Below are positions 1 to 5,796 of a stretch of DNA of 23,728 nucleotides, piece after piece. The notes below the pieces were generated by a model. That model saw only the letters and a list, made by a program, of their open reading frames with translations. It had not been told where the DNA came from and made no database searches. The stretch covers positions 1 to 23,728 of the forward strand of contig JARKUZ010000081.1 in assembly GCA_029851945.1 (NCBI GenBank). The letters run 5' to 3'. Position numbers and translations under genes: made by a program. This DNA is from Terrisporobacter sp. Lineage in GTDB: Bacteria > Bacillota_A > Clostridia > Peptostreptococcales > Peptostreptococcaceae. Every line of letters starts with the position of its first letter. Position 1 is the first letter of the stretch.

Positions 1-36
1 GATAAGCACATAAATAGTAAGCTGGAGAGATATTAA

Positions 37-258
37 ATGAAAAAAATTATAATAATATCATTTAGAAGATTAGAAAAGATTGATAATTTAATTTATAATA
101 ATAATTGGACACAGTGCATAATATTGAGAAATAGGTTTAATGATGAAACATTTAAAACATTTACTCAAATAATAAAAGATGAATTAAATAAGATACACAA
201 ATTTATAGATATTCTCGACATATTTATATTTATGACCCTATCAAGTAGACACTCATAA
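37..258 (+). CDS. Small hypothetical protein (73 aa)
   Basis: I do not recognise this protein. It has a plausible GGAGAG ribosome binding site seven bases before the ATG. The product is lysine/isoleucine/asparagine-rich with one Trp and a hydrophobic stretch near the C-terminus (about residues 57-67). A hairpin follows directly. It lies at the window edge beside the prophage immunity genes, so it may belong to the element. Composition alone could give such an ORF in DNA this AT-rich, so it is only moderately supported. Confidence 0.4.
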   Translation: MKKIIIISFRRLEKIDNLIYNNNWTQCIILRNRFNDETFKTFTQIIKDELNKIHKFIDILDIFIFMTLSSRHS

Positions 259-261
259 AAA

Positions 262-312
262 AAGCTTATGCGGCATGTGTTTCATATTCAATTGAACTCA
301 TGCCGCTATTTA
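262..312 (+). terminator. Hairpin downstream of the first ORF
   Basis: An 8-bp perfect stem GCGGCATG (270-277) pairs with CATGCCGC (299-306), with a 21-nt loop that contains the palindrome TTCAATTGAA. It is preceded by an A-run and followed by an AT-rich, not purely T, tail. It is probably a terminator, though the long loop is not ideal. Confidence 0.45.
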
Positions 313-332
313 TCTGTTATTACTAAAAGCAA

Positions 333-390
333 TTAGTCTTAAAAATATATGAGGGATATTAAAACATGTTTTCTATACTTTTAAGACTAA
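333..390. repeat. 12-bp perfect inverted repeat with 34-nt spacer
   Basis: TTAGTCTTAAAA (333-344) is the exact reverse complement of TTTTAAGACTAA (379-390). It lies in a 214-bp gap between the first ORF and the ImmA-like gene. There is no T-tract after it. It could be a recombination or regulator site, or the foot of an RNA structure; the role is unknown. Confidence 0.4.
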
Positions 391-472
391 AGCAATAATA
401 ATTAATAAAAAACAAACTTATGTTCTATAAAAAGGTAAAAAAATAATTAATTACAGTATTATTGTTCTTTTA

Positions 473-946
473 TTACCAAAACTTATTTAATCTTTTTCTA
501 AAATTATTAAGTTTAAGTTCAACAAATCTTTGGGGAACTTTTTCACAACTTGCTATAAATCCATTGTTTCTACCCATATATTTATAATATATATCATCAC
601 TTAGTAAAAGCTCAGAAGCTAAGGTATCAGCTTCTATTTCTAGAGTACCAAGTCTAAAATATGTATAAGTAGCTAAAAATAAAGCATTAGTAGTAGGATG
701 AAGTATAGCATGTCCTAACTCATGAGCATAAACCTCACGACGAACTTCATCATTTAAATCAGGATGAATAAGAATGACTTTATCTCCATTAATCATACCA
801 TAACATCCTTTTAATTTATTTATATCTGTATCATTAGGTAAAAAACCTAATTTAATCCCCATTGCATCTATAAGTTCTTTTGGATCAGAAGTATCATAAC
901 AGTATGTAATTCTTCTAATTGCCTCTCTTATATGATTTATATTCAC
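473..946 (-). CDS. ImmA/IrrE family metallopeptidase (prophage/ICE immunity protease)
   Basis: This 157-aa protein has the zinc-protease signature HELGH at residues 75-79 within YAHELGHAILHP. An acidic helix, LEIEADTLASELLL (about 102-115), supplies the usual third ligand region. Proteins of this family cleave the partner XRE repressor of mobile elements to trigger induction. The start is GTG at 946, supported by a GGGGGAGG site about eight bases upstream. It lies just downstream of the XRE repressor gene on the same strand, the usual ImmR-ImmA layout, so the two probably work as a switch. The length fits the family. The cleavage role is inferred from homology, and the motif is clear. Confidence 0.88.
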   Translation of the reverse strand: MNINHIREAIRRITYCYDTSDPKELIDAMGIKLGFLPNDTDINKLKGCYGMINGDKVILIHPDLNDEVRREVYAHELGHAILHPTTNALFLATYTYFRLGTLEIEADTLASELLLSDDIYYKYMGRNNGFIASCEKVPQRFVELKLNNFRKRLNKFW

Positions 947-1032
947 TAAAAGTCCTCCCCCTTTATAATCAATATATAAGTTTACTTATCTTAAGCTATA
1001 TGCTGGTTATATAATTAATAATGACTTTATAT

Positions 1033-1063
1033 AAGTAGGTATGTAGAATTTACATACCTACTT
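1033..1063. other. 13-bp stem hairpin between repressor and ImmA genes
   Basis: A perfect 13-bp stem (1033-1045 with 1051-1063) encloses a 5-nt loop in the 121-bp gap downstream of the repressor stop codon. Neither side carries a clear T-tract, so it may attenuate or process the repressor-ImmA transcript rather than fully terminate it. Confidence 0.45.
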
Positions 1064-1067
1064 AAAA

Positions 1068-1460
1068 TTAATCATTATCTTTTTCTAGAGCCATCAACAT
1101 ACCAACCTTCATAGCTTTTAGTATGTGATCTATATCTTCTTTAGTAGCAGGTTTACCATAAAGCATTAAACCGTCTTGTTTTAACATTTCTTTAGTATTT
1201 TCATATATACTTTCAACGTTTTTGTTCATATCGTCTTTTAAAGTCTTATAATTTCTAATATCTGTTATACCAAGTAAATAGTCAGTAGATACTTCTAAAA
1301 TCTCTGCTAACTTTGAAAGTGTAGCAGCTTTAGGTTCTCTAAGTCCATTTTCATACCTTGATAGAGTTGCTTCATTTATTTCAGCTTTTTCGCACAATTC
1401 TTTCTGATTCATACCTAAATAACGTCTTGCCTTTGTTATTCTTTCTCCGATGCTTTCCAT
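1068..1460 (-). CDS. XRE-family transcriptional repressor (cI/ImmR-like)
   Basis: The 130-aa product has an N-terminal helix-turn-helix (about residues 5-62: IGERITKARRYLGMNQKELCEKAEINEATLSRYENGLREP...LEVSTDYLLG) and a helical C-terminal part for oligomerisation or ImmA recognition. I chose ATG at 1460 because an AGAGGTG ribosome binding site lies 5' of it; the longer GTG start at 1469 lies inside that site. It is transcribed away from a Cro-like gene across a 200-bp region filled with repeated operator-like sites, as expected for a lysogeny repressor. ImmA/IrrE follows downstream. Confidence 0.88.
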   Translation of the reverse strand: MESIGERITKARRYLGMNQKELCEKAEINEATLSRYENGLREPKAATLSKLAEILEVSTDYLLGITDIRNYKTLKDDMNKNVESIYENTKEMLKQDGLMLYGKPATKEDIDHILKAMKVGMLMALEKDND

Positions 1461-1479
1461 TAATATCACCTCTAAAAAT

Positions 1480-1485
1480 ATTATA
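1480..1485 (-). promoter_or_regulatory. -10 box for the repressor gene
   Basis: TATAAT on the minus strand lies 20 bases upstream of the chosen start. The -35 region would fall in the TTTCCT area at 1503-1508, inside the first operator-like repeat, so the repressor probably controls its own promoter. Confidence 0.5.
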
Positions 1486-1492
1486 GTATATA

Positions 1493-1578
1493 TTTACCAG
1501 TAAGGAAAGAAAAATTAACAAATGGTAAGATACAAATATATATTACCATAAAGTAATATATATTTACTAAATGGTAAA
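1493..1578. promoter_or_regulatory. Array of four operator-like sites (TTTAC-N6-GTAAA)
   Basis: Four 16-bp dyads share the form TTTAC-N6-GTAAA. The sites are 1493-1508 (one mismatch), 1514-1529 (three mismatches), 1542-1557 (ATTAC...GTAAT, itself a perfect dyad) and 1563-1578 (perfect). Their starts are 21, 28 and 21 bp apart, near multiples of a helical turn. They lie between the two divergent XRE genes and are the probable binding sites for the repressor, the Cro-like protein or both. Confidence 0.65.
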
Positions 1579-1602
1579 TTAAAGTATAAATTTATACAAA
1601 TG

Positions 1603-1645
1603 GTCAAGTTTTTTCTTGACTATGGATATTACTTCCAGTTAATAT
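1603..1645 (+). promoter_or_regulatory. Promoter of the Cro-like gene with overlapping dyad
   Basis: TTGACT (1616-1621) and TAATAT (1640-1645) are separated by 18 bp, 26 bp before the ATG. The -35 box is overlapped by a separate dyad, GTCAAG-N6-CTTGAC (1603-1620), which differs in sequence from the upstream operator array and could bind a second regulator. Confidence 0.55.
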
Positions 1646-1670
1646 TAAATTACAGAAAGGCAGTAAAGTT

Positions 1671-1904
1671 ATGGAGGGGATAAAATTGAAATTAAGATTA
1701 CTTAAATCAAAGAGGGTACTTAAGGGGTTATACCAATATGAGCTAGCAGAGAAGATGGGAATTTCTCATAAGACATACAACTTTAAGGAAAATGGCAAAA
1801 TAGTGTTTACTGTTGGAGAGATATTAAAAGTAATTGAATGTTTGGATTTAACACTTGACGAAGCTAATGATATTTTTTTCTCTAATAAATTACCAAAGAG
1901 CTAA
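1671..1904 (+). CDS. Cro-like XRE-family regulator
   Basis: The product is 77 aa with one helix-turn-helix domain covering most of it (KSKRVLKGLYQYELAEKMGISHKTYNFKENGKIVFTVGEILKVIECLDL). It is divergent from the cI-like repressor, the position of Cro in lambda-type switches. The ATG at 1671 has a weak AAAGG site. An internal TTG at 1686 has GGAGGGG six bases upstream and would give the more usual MKLRLLKSKR start, so the real protein may be five residues shorter. Confidence 0.75.
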   Translation: MEGIKLKLRLLKSKRVLKGLYQYELAEKMGISHKTYNFKENGKIVFTVGEILKVIECLDLTLDEANDIFFSNKLPKS

Positions 1905-1947
1905 AAAAGTTCAAAATATGCTTATATAGAAAATAAGGGGGATACAA

Positions 1948-2266
1948 ATGAATGATTTAAAGATATTTTCAAATGAAGAATTTGGAGAAATAAATGTAGT
2001 AGTAATAAATAAAAAAGAATATTTTGAGTCTATACCAATAGCAAGGGCATTAGGATACTCAAATATAAGAGATGCAATAATTAGATTATGCAAAAAAAGA
2101 GGGAGTCGAGTTTTTAGACGTAGGGGTAAAATATGCACCACTTAGTATTGAAATGCAAAGGGCTGTAGCTTTTGATGAAAGTGTTAAAGGTAGTATTGAT
2201 AATGATATGTTTTTAGTAGATAATTCACTAGATACTATAGAAATTGAAGAAGAAAGTTTAAACTAA
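1948..2266 (+). pseudogene. BRO-N antirepressor-like gene, frameshifted at an A7 tract
   Basis: The first frame (1948-2145, 65 aa) encodes the start of a BRO-N domain (FGEINVVVINKKEYFESIPIARALGYSNIRDAIIRLCKK) and then turns into a basic nonsense tail. Removing one base from the seven-A run near 2092-2098 restores an open frame to the TAA at 2264-2266, reading CKKEGVEFLDVGVKYAPLSIEMQ and an acidic end. BRO-N domains occur in phage antirepressors. The gene has a good GGGGG ribosome binding site and is spaced as an early phage gene. Either it has decayed, possibly with an internal deletion as well, or slippage on the A-run yields some full-length product. A sequencing indel is possible. Confidence 0.65.
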
Positions 2267-2278
2267 GGGGGATTTTAT

Positions 2279-3211
2279 ATGGCAATATTTAGACATGTAA
2301 GAACTGAATTTTGGAAAGATGAAAAAGTATTAGAAGAGATGACACCAGAGGACAAGCTATTTTTCTTATATATTTTAACCAATACAAACACAACGCAAAT
2401 AGGAATATATAAAATACCTAAAAAGCAAATAGCATTTGAATTGGGGTACTCAGTAGAAAGTATAAATACACTTATAGATAGATTTGAAAATTACTACAAA
2501 ATTATAAGATATAATCAACAAACACGTGAATTAGCCATAAGGCGATGGGGAAAATACAATTTAGTAAAAGGTGGAAAGCCAATAATAGACTGTGTAAAAA
2601 AAGAAGTTAAAGAAGTAAAGGATAAGAGTCTATTAGCTTATATAGCACAATATATAGATAAAGAAGAGATAAAAAGAGAGTTTGAAAAGTATATAGACGA
2701 TACGTGTAACGATTCGTTGGATAGTATATCTACCATAGGTGGGCAAAAAGAAAAAGAAAATAAAAAAGAAAAAGAAGAAGAAAAAGAAAAAGAAAATGAA
2801 CACTTATCGTATTCTTCATCTTTAAGTAAGTTTAAAAAATTATATGAAGAAAATATAGGACTTATAAATGGTATAGTAGCACAGTGGCTAATAGATATTA
2901 CAGAAACTATAGATTATGAATTATTTAAAAGAGCTATAGAAATTGCTACAGATAGAGGTAAATGTAACAAAGGATATGTAAATGGAATAATAAAGCAATG
3001 GAATGATAACAACATAAAAAGTTATAGTGATTTATTAGCATATGAAAAAAGCTTAAAAAATAGGGGAGATAAGTATGGAAAGTGTAGTAACAACTATAGA
3101 AAAAATGAATATGCCACATATGATGAAGGAGAGGATGAAGACATTTATAGAAAGCCAACACCAGAAGAAATCGCAGAAGTTGAACGAGAGTTTGGAAGGT
3201 TTAGAAACTAA
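2279..3211 (+). CDS. DnaD-like phage replisome organiser / replication initiation protein
   Basis: The 310-aa protein has an N-terminal winged-helix-type region (MAIFRHVRTEFWKDEKVLEEMTPEDKLFFLYILTNT..., about 1-95) typical of phage replisome organisers. A highly charged KEK-rich linker follows (about 156-173), then a C-terminal DnaD-like domain (about 183-260, KLYEENIGLINGIVAQW...GYVNGIIKQWNDNNIKSYSDLLAYE). Such proteins bind the phage origin and recruit the helicase loader. The gene follows the antirepressor by 12 bp with a GGGGG site, and its 3' end overlaps the loader gene by 137 bp in another frame. An origin may lie inside this gene, but I see no clear iterons. Confidence 0.85.
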   Translation: MAIFRHVRTEFWKDEKVLEEMTPEDKLFFLYILTNTNTTQIGIYKIPKKQIAFELGYSVESINTLIDRFENYYKIIRYNQQTRELAIRRWGKYNLVKGGKPIIDCVKKEVKEVKDKSLLAYIAQYIDKEEIKREFEKYIDDTCNDSLDSISTIGGQKEKENKKEKEEEKEKENEHLSYSSSLSKFKKLYEENIGLINGIVAQWLIDITETIDYELFKRAIEIATDRGKCNKGYVNGIIKQWNDNNIKSYSDLLAYEKSLKNRGDKYGKCSNNYRKNEYATYDEGEDEDIYRKPTPEEIAEVEREFGRFRN

Positions 3212-3893
3212 AGTTAGTGAGTATATATGTGATAAGTGTAGAGATATGGCTTTTATTATAGATGAAGGTGTTGCAATTCCTTGTGCATGTAGGCAAGTAA
3301 GGATAGCTGAAGATATTTTAATAAAAAGTGGTATAAGTGAAGAGTTTAGAAAAAAGAGATTTAGCAACTTTGTTTATGATATAGAAAAACAGATTATATA
3401 TGCTTATAAAGAAGCTTGTAATTATTCAAGAAACTTTAAAGATATTGAAAAGGATAGATGTAACTCTATAATGTTTATAGGACAAGTTGGGTGTGGTAAA
3501 ACCCATCTTTCACTGGCTATAGCTAATGAGCTTATGGATGATGGGGTAGGTGTTGTGTATATGAGTTATAGGGAAGTTGTTACTAAACTTAAGCAAAATA
3601 TTATGGATGAGGCTTATTATAATAGGGTGATAAACAGATATAAAAATGCTAGGGTGCTTTTGATTGATGATTTGTTTAAGGGCAGGATTAGTGATAGTGA
3701 TGTTAATATTATCTTTGAGATTGTTAATCATAGGTATTTTAATAATTTGCCACTTATTGTTAGTTCGGAGAAGAGTGTTGAGGAACTTATGGGTATTGAT
3801 GAGGCTATTGGTAGTAGGCTTATTGAAATGAGTAAAAATTATTTAGTAAAGATTATTGGAAAAAAATTGAATTTTAGAATATATGGAAAATAA
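3075..3893 (+). CDS. DnaC-like AAA+ helicase loader
   Basis: The 272-aa protein has a zinc-binding-like cluster (C52-x2-C55...C70-x-C72), a Walker A motif GQVGCGKT (136-143) and a Walker B motif LLIDD (195-199), as in DnaC/DnaI/IstB-type ATPases that load replicative helicase. ATG at 3075 has AGGGGAG six bases upstream, within the preceding gene, so the two genes overlap by 137 bp. The reading is supported because the region just after the overlap carries the cysteine cluster in the same frame. From about 3480 on, third codon positions turn T/G-rich, unlike the A-rich first part, which may reflect mosaic origin. It probably acts with the DnaD-like protein. Confidence 0.87.
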   Translation: MESVVTTIEKMNMPHMMKERMKTFIESQHQKKSQKLNESLEGLETKVSEYICDKCRDMAFIIDEGVAIPCACRQVRIAEDILIKSGISEEFRKKRFSNFVYDIEKQIIYAYKEACNYSRNFKDIEKDRCNSIMFIGQVGCGKTHLSLAIANELMDDGVGVVYMSYREVVTKLKQNIMDEAYYNRVINRYKNARVLLIDDLFKGRISDSDVNIIFEIVNHRYFNNLPLIVSSEKSVEELMGIDEAIGSRLIEMSKNYLVKIIGKKLNFRIYGK

Positions 3894-3966
3894 AATTATA
3901 ATTATAGGTTGAAATTTGTTATAATTAGAATTAGGATATATAGACTAAACATAAGGGGAGATTAAA

Positions 3967-4233
3967 ATGAACGAAAAATTAAAGCAAGAAGTAATGGATG
4001 AATTTATAAATTTATTTAAAGGACTTGATAAAGGTGAAATGAAAAAAACGATTGAATACATAGAAAAATTAATGGGAGGGGATCTAGCTGATTTAATAGA
4101 AAAAGGTAAAGAAGAAGGGATTCTTACAAAAGTAGAGATAGTAAATGCTTTTAAAAAAGCTAATCTTGATGAAGTACAAATGAACTACTTATATAATAGA
4201 ATAGTTGATTTAGGAATAACAATAAGTGAATAA
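3967..4233 (+). CDS. Small protein with a sigma-70 region 1.1-like domain
   Basis: The 88-aa protein has two parts. Residues 1-37 form an acidic/basic helical segment I do not recognise. Residues 38-88 (LADLIEKGKEEGILTKVEIVNAF...QMNYLYNRIVDLGITISE) resemble region 1.1 of primary sigma factors: compare the GKKRGVLTYEEI...QMDEYYEFLGEQGVELISE pattern that I recall for Bacillus SigA. Nothing resembling sigma regions 2-4 follows. It has an AGGGGAG site seven bases before the ATG and a strong terminator after it. Region 1.1 of sigma gates access to the RNA polymerase DNA channel, so this protein may bind polymerase or sigma. That role is inference; the fold similarity is by eye. Confidence 0.7.
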   Translation: MNEKLKQEVMDEFINLFKGLDKGEMKKTIEYIEKLMGGDLADLIEKGKEEGILTKVEIVNAFKKANLDEVQMNYLYNRIVDLGITISE

Positions 4234-4254
4234 TATATAAAACTTAAGGAATAT

Positions 4255-4286
4255 AAAAAAGACAGGCTTTCGTTGCCTGTCTTTTG
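4255..4286. terminator. Bidirectional terminator
   Basis: GACAGGC (4261-4267) pairs with GCCTGTC (4275-4281), with A6 before and T4 after. It separates the plus-strand early gene set from the convergent YvrJ operon and can serve both. Confidence 0.85.
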
Positions 4287-4390
4287 ATTTAGTAAGTCAT
4301 TTTAAATATAAAAAGTACAAAATAGATTTATATTAGCAGGATATTTAGAGCATTTCCTAAAATAGGATAATTATACATTTATTATAAAAA

Positions 4391-4537
4391 TTATTTCATA
4401 CCAATAATAGTTTTAGATAATTCATTAATACTATCAGATAGAATCTGAAGTTTACCTTCAATCCTTACAAGTAAATACATACTAAGGGCAATAGGAAAAC
4501 CAACAGAAGCTATAAGAGTTTGTAATTCAGAATTCAC
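4391..4537 (-). CDS. YvrJ family protein (48 aa)
   Basis: The GTG start (4535-4537) gives a 48-aa protein with a short hydrophobic helix (LIASVGFPIALSMYLLVRIE, about 8-27) followed by an amphipathic tail (KLQILSDSINELSKTI). This is the layout of the YvrJ family (Pfam YvrJ), related to BhlA/UviB holin-like peptides. A GAAGGGA ribosome binding site lies about nine bases upstream. It is the last gene of a DUF1659-DUF2922-YvrJ set, a combination I recall as recurring in Clostridia and Bacilli. Its function is unknown; a membrane or holin-like role is inferred. Confidence 0.82.
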   Translation of the reverse strand: MNSELQTLIASVGFPIALSMYLLVRIEGKLQILSDSINELSKTIIGMK

Positions 4538-4558
4538 AAAAACACATCCCTTCAATAA

Positions 4559-4588
4559 ATTAAAAGCTATGCTAAAAATAGCATAGCC
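4559..4588 (-). terminator. Terminator after the DUF2922 gene
   Basis: A 9-bp perfect stem (4566-4574 with 4579-4587) with a 4-nt loop is followed on the minus strand by TTTTAATTT. It lies 8 bp past the DUF2922 stop codon and would limit read-through into the YvrJ gene. Confidence 0.75.
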
Positions 4589-4595
4589 TTATTAA

Positions 4596-4823
4596 CTATA
4601 AAACCAAGTCGTACTCAGTAGTTCCAGTTTCAACAACCTTAGCTTCTACTAAAGATGCAAAGTTTTCTCCAGCTGGTTTAAATATATTTTTAGAAAGTAT
4701 AGTAGTCATAGCTGTTTTTATCTCTGTTTCAGTTAAATTTTCCCTAGGGTCATCTACTGATATAGAAACCTTCTTTCCAGATGTTGTCATAAAGCTCATT
4801 AATAATCTCTTTGAAACTTCCAT
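4596..4823 (-). CDS. DUF2922 family protein
   Basis: The 75-aa product matches the DUF2922 pattern: an N-terminal strand LLMSFMTTSGKKVSISVDDPRENLTETEIKTAM, then a middle segment and the end AKVVETGTTEYDLVL. An AGGTGT-type site precedes the ATG at 4823. It lies between DUF1659 and YvrJ on the same strand, the usual partners. No catalytic residues are evident. The function of this small beta-rich protein is not known to me; mobile-element context is common. Confidence 0.85.
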   Translation of the reverse strand: MEVSKRLLMSFMTTSGKKVSISVDDPRENLTETEIKTAMTTILSKNIFKPAGENFASLVEAKVVETGTTEYDLVL

Positions 4824-4867
4824 AATACACCTCCATATAATTTAGATTTTAATTAATAAATTTTTAA

Positions 4868-4910
4868 GCAACGGATATACCTGAAGCGAGAGCGAAGGTA
4901 TATCGTTGGC
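4868..4910 (-). other. Imperfect 14-bp hairpin in the DUF1659-DUF2922 gap
   Basis: 4868-4882 pairs with 4896-4910 through about 14 bp with one bulge on each side. The loop GAAGCGAGAGCGA repeats the GCGA motif also found just after it. It is relatively GC-rich for the region. It may be a processing or attenuation element; no T-tract follows on the minus strand. Confidence 0.5.
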
Positions 4911-4928
4911 GCAGGAGCGAAGCGAATT

Positions 4929-5153
4929 TTATTCTGATAATGTAGTATTGTCTATTATAGCTACTTCAAGTAGTGTATTGTTTTGAAGTGATGCTATAAC
5001 AGCTCCAACAGCATATACATCATCATTTGTTGCTTCTGGGTCTACATTAGAGTAAGTTTTACTTTTTACTTTTGTTTTTCCAGTTACATCATCAAGTCCA
5101 CAGTCAAATCTTATTTTTAATCCTGATGGATTTTTAGTTGCAGTTACTGCCAT
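4929..5153 (-). CDS. DUF1659 family protein
   Basis: Start ATG at 5153 is set by a perfect AAAGGAGG site, giving 74 aa beginning MAVTATKNPSGLKIRFDCGLDD. A longer frame to 5237 would run through the leader hairpins and is not used. The sequence fits the DUF1659 family (KTKVKSKTYSNVDPEATNDDVYAVGAVIASLQN). It is the first gene of the DUF1659-DUF2922-YvrJ operon. No enzymatic motif is seen. The function is unknown to me. Confidence 0.85.
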   Translation of the reverse strand: MAVTATKNPSGLKIRFDCGLDDVTGKTKVKSKTYSNVDPEATNDDVYAVGAVIASLQNNTLLEVAIIDNTTLSE

Positions 5154-5177
5154 AAGTATTCCTCCTTTGTTTTTAGT

Positions 5178-5245
5178 AACGGGCCTGTTTTTTAGGCCGT
5201 TGACGCTATGAAATAGTTCGCCCACACAGTGGCTCAAGCATAGCG
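5178..5245 (-). promoter_or_regulatory. Structured leader of the DUF1659 operon
   Basis: Two adjacent hairpins lie just before the AAAGGAGG site. The first is AACGGGCCT (5178-5186) with AGGCCGTT (5194-5201). The second is CGCTATG (5204-5210) with CATAGCG (5239-5245), enclosing a small CCAC/GTGG stem (5222-5225 with 5229-5232). The region is GC-rich against its surroundings. It could control expression of the operon; no known riboswitch class is recognised. Confidence 0.5.
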
Positions 5246-5381
5246 AATTTTTTATTGAAGTTTTATACTTCTTGATAATAAGTATAGGAAAACTTAGTTT
5301 TTAAAGACATTAAAGTTTTTTATGAAAATATTTAAATATCCTATGTCTGAAAATGCGACGCAGGGGTACTAGATTATATAA

Positions 5382-5621
5382 GTGTCATTAAAGCCTTTGG
5401 ATATTGCTTTATTTTTAAGGTTTACAGCATTAGTTTTATTTTTAACATATAATGCGTATTACACAGCTTTTAATAGAGAGACGTGTGAAGAAATAAGTTT
5501 TGAGTATAGTATTGAGCAATGTATAGAACGACATTGCAAGAACTATTCAGATGAGAAAAAGGTACAAATTTTATGCAATTTAGTAGAAAGTAGAGAGTCT
5601 AAAATTCCAAGCTTAGACTAA
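5382..5621 (+). CDS. Small membrane-anchored hypothetical protein (79 aa)
   Basis: I do not recognise this protein. A GTG start at 5382 gives a hydrophobic N-terminal segment (IALFLRFTALVLFLTYNAYY, residues 8-27) and then an acidic, cysteine-containing helical tail with four Cys residues. The ribosome binding site is poor, with CAGGGG too far upstream, so the start is uncertain and the gene could be leaderless or a remnant. It is preceded by a CGACGCAGGG motif that recurs at 14079. It lies between the YvrJ operon and the restriction-modification genes. Confidence 0.4.
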   Translation: MSLKPLDIALFLRFTALVLFLTYNAYYTAFNRETCEEISFEYSIEQCIERHCKNYSDEKKVQILCNLVESRESKIPSLD

Positions 5622-5700
5622 GAGAGCAATTATTACTAATAGGAGAAAAAAATTATATAATGATTACTTAGGTTTTTATATTATAAATTAAAGATATTTA

Positions 5701-5729
5701 TTTACATAGCATGTATAATAATGTAATAT
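5701..5729 (+). promoter_or_regulatory. Promoter of the methyltransferase gene
   Basis: TTTACA (5701-5706) and TAATAT (5724-5729) are 17 bp apart. Within the promoter, TACAT-AGC-ATGTA (5703-5715) forms a small dyad beside the -35 box that could be an operator for the XRE domain of the encoded protein. The leader to the ATG is about 60 nt. Confidence 0.5.
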
Positions 5730-5796
5730 ATACCTTGGATAAGTTAATGTATTTTCGTAACTATTTACGGGAACCTTAGCTAGAAGAGGTGAACAA

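Noticed and set aside
1911..2141. Minus-strand frame opposite the BRO-N gene
   Set aside because: Antisense shadow; the plus strand has clear domain similarity and a strong ribosome binding site.
1948..2145. Programmed -1 frameshift in the BRO-N gene
   Set aside because: The downstream open frame requires a +1 shift (loss of one A), not the -1 shift usual for A-rich slippery sites.
2946..3367. Minus-strand frames opposite the DnaD/DnaC genes
   Set aside because: Shadows of the coding strand with no start signals and low-complexity composition.
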